NCBI GenBank assembly: GCA_019925095.2
Contig: CM034388.1
Span: 30,076,934 to 30,140,933, forward strand
DNA length: 64,000 nucleotides
Source of the DNA: Dendrolimus kikuchii
Taxonomy: Eukaryota > Arthropoda > Insecta > Lepidoptera > Lasiocampidae
Direction of reading: 5' to 3'
Shown: positions 63,697 through 64,000 of the stretch, piece after piece
How the letters are laid out: the number at the start of each line of letters is the position of its first letter
Numbering within the stretch: the stretch's first letter is position 1
Translations under genes and position numbers: made by a program
Notes under the pieces: model-generated
Told to the model about the DNA's origin: nothing
The model's input: only the letters and a program-made list of their open reading frames with translations
Database searches by the model: none

Positions 63697-64000
63697 TCTA
63701 TACTAATATTATAAAGCTGAAGAGTTTGTTTGTTTGTTTAAACGCGCTAATTTCAGGAACCGTTGGTCCGATTTGAAAATTTCTTTCAGTGTGGAATAGT
63801 ATATTTATCGAGGAAGGCTATATTATATTTAAAAAAAATAGGGATCTTTACTAAAAGTCCAATAATGTAACCCAAGGTGTAAAACATGACCCGGAAAAAT
63901 CCTTACACGGCGTGCCCTGCGAAAACTATTGATTATAGAACAAAACAATGTACTACCACTTTGCAGAACATATAATTGTCTATGAAAAATAATGCGTAAC
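63697..64000 (+). mobile_element. Helitron Hel-1, runs off the window
   Basis: TCTATACTAATATTATA start after A. Follows the long form up to GAAAAATAATGCGTAAC. Whether the 50-codon ORF is present cannot be seen. Confidence 0.83.

Overview
This window reads as AT-rich nuclear DNA of an insect, most likely a moth or butterfly. I found no convincing host gene, rRNA gene, true tRNA gene or CRISPR array. What can be recognised is almost entirely transposable elements in many layers. The lepidopteran call rests on the mix of families: Helitrons that begin TCTATACTAATATTATA and end in a hairpin plus CTAG, two tRNA-derived SINEs, an RTE-like LINE with an (ATGT)n tail, LINE tails with a conserved ATCGCT/AGCGAT hairpin, and Penelope-like elements. 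I know these from lepidopteran genomes; no search was run.

Working family names used below. SINE-A is a ~310 bp element starting CCGTGCAGGAACGGAG and ending in poly(A), about 23 copies; its 3' end matches the C-terminus and 3' UTR of the Jockey/CR1-like LINE at 13892-14520. RTE-B is a LINE encoding a WFGHVERM-type reverse-transcriptase C-terminus and ending GTGAAGTT(ATGT)n, about 21 copies, all cut at the 5' side. SINE-D and SINE-E are tRNA-headed SINEs. Hel-1 and Hel-2 are two Helitron lineages. PLE is a Penelope-like element with a GIY-YIG domain. LTR-S is a ~510-520 bp LTR found only without internal sequence. MITE-K, a 218 bp fold-back element and a 157 bp GC-rich palindromic element are short inverted-repeat transposons. 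Element H and repeat G are other dispersed repeats.

Layout. 0.5-9.3 kb: SINE-A copies, LINE tails, repeat G and a Hel-1 copy. 10.2-13.8 kb: nested insertions, namely a Helitron holding an RTE-B and a SINE-A, then a second Helitron holding a head-to-head Penelope pair. 13.9-22.9 kb: LINE, RTE-B, SINE-A, PLE and SINE copies. 22.9-23.8 kb: the longest intact reading frame, an R2/R4-type LINE C-terminus with zinc knuckle and restriction-like endonuclease. 24-32 kb: LTRs, SINEs and quiet stretches. 32-38 kb: palindromic elements, paired Helitrons and a retroposon with a clear target-site duplication. 38-52 kb: PLE, SINEs, AT-repeat-flanked Helitrons, MITE-K and RTE-B. 52-64 kb: Hel-1 copies with a small shared ORF, a GC-rich retroposon with a 16 bp target duplication, three LTR-S copies, and a Helitron broken by RTE-B.

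These pieces do not form a pathway. Their relations are parasitic and historical: SINEs borrow LINE 3' ends, elements land in one another, and inverted pairs create hairpins up to 1.3 kb. The most notable points are the Penelope pair with hammerhead-ribozyme-like motifs carrying a swapped core pair, the coding-derived tail of SINE-A, and a ~65 bp module shared between otherwise unrelated retroelements. The density of elements and lack of genes would fit heterochromatin or a W chromosome, but the sequence alone cannot decide that. Repeat boundaries are by eye, usually within 5-20 bp.
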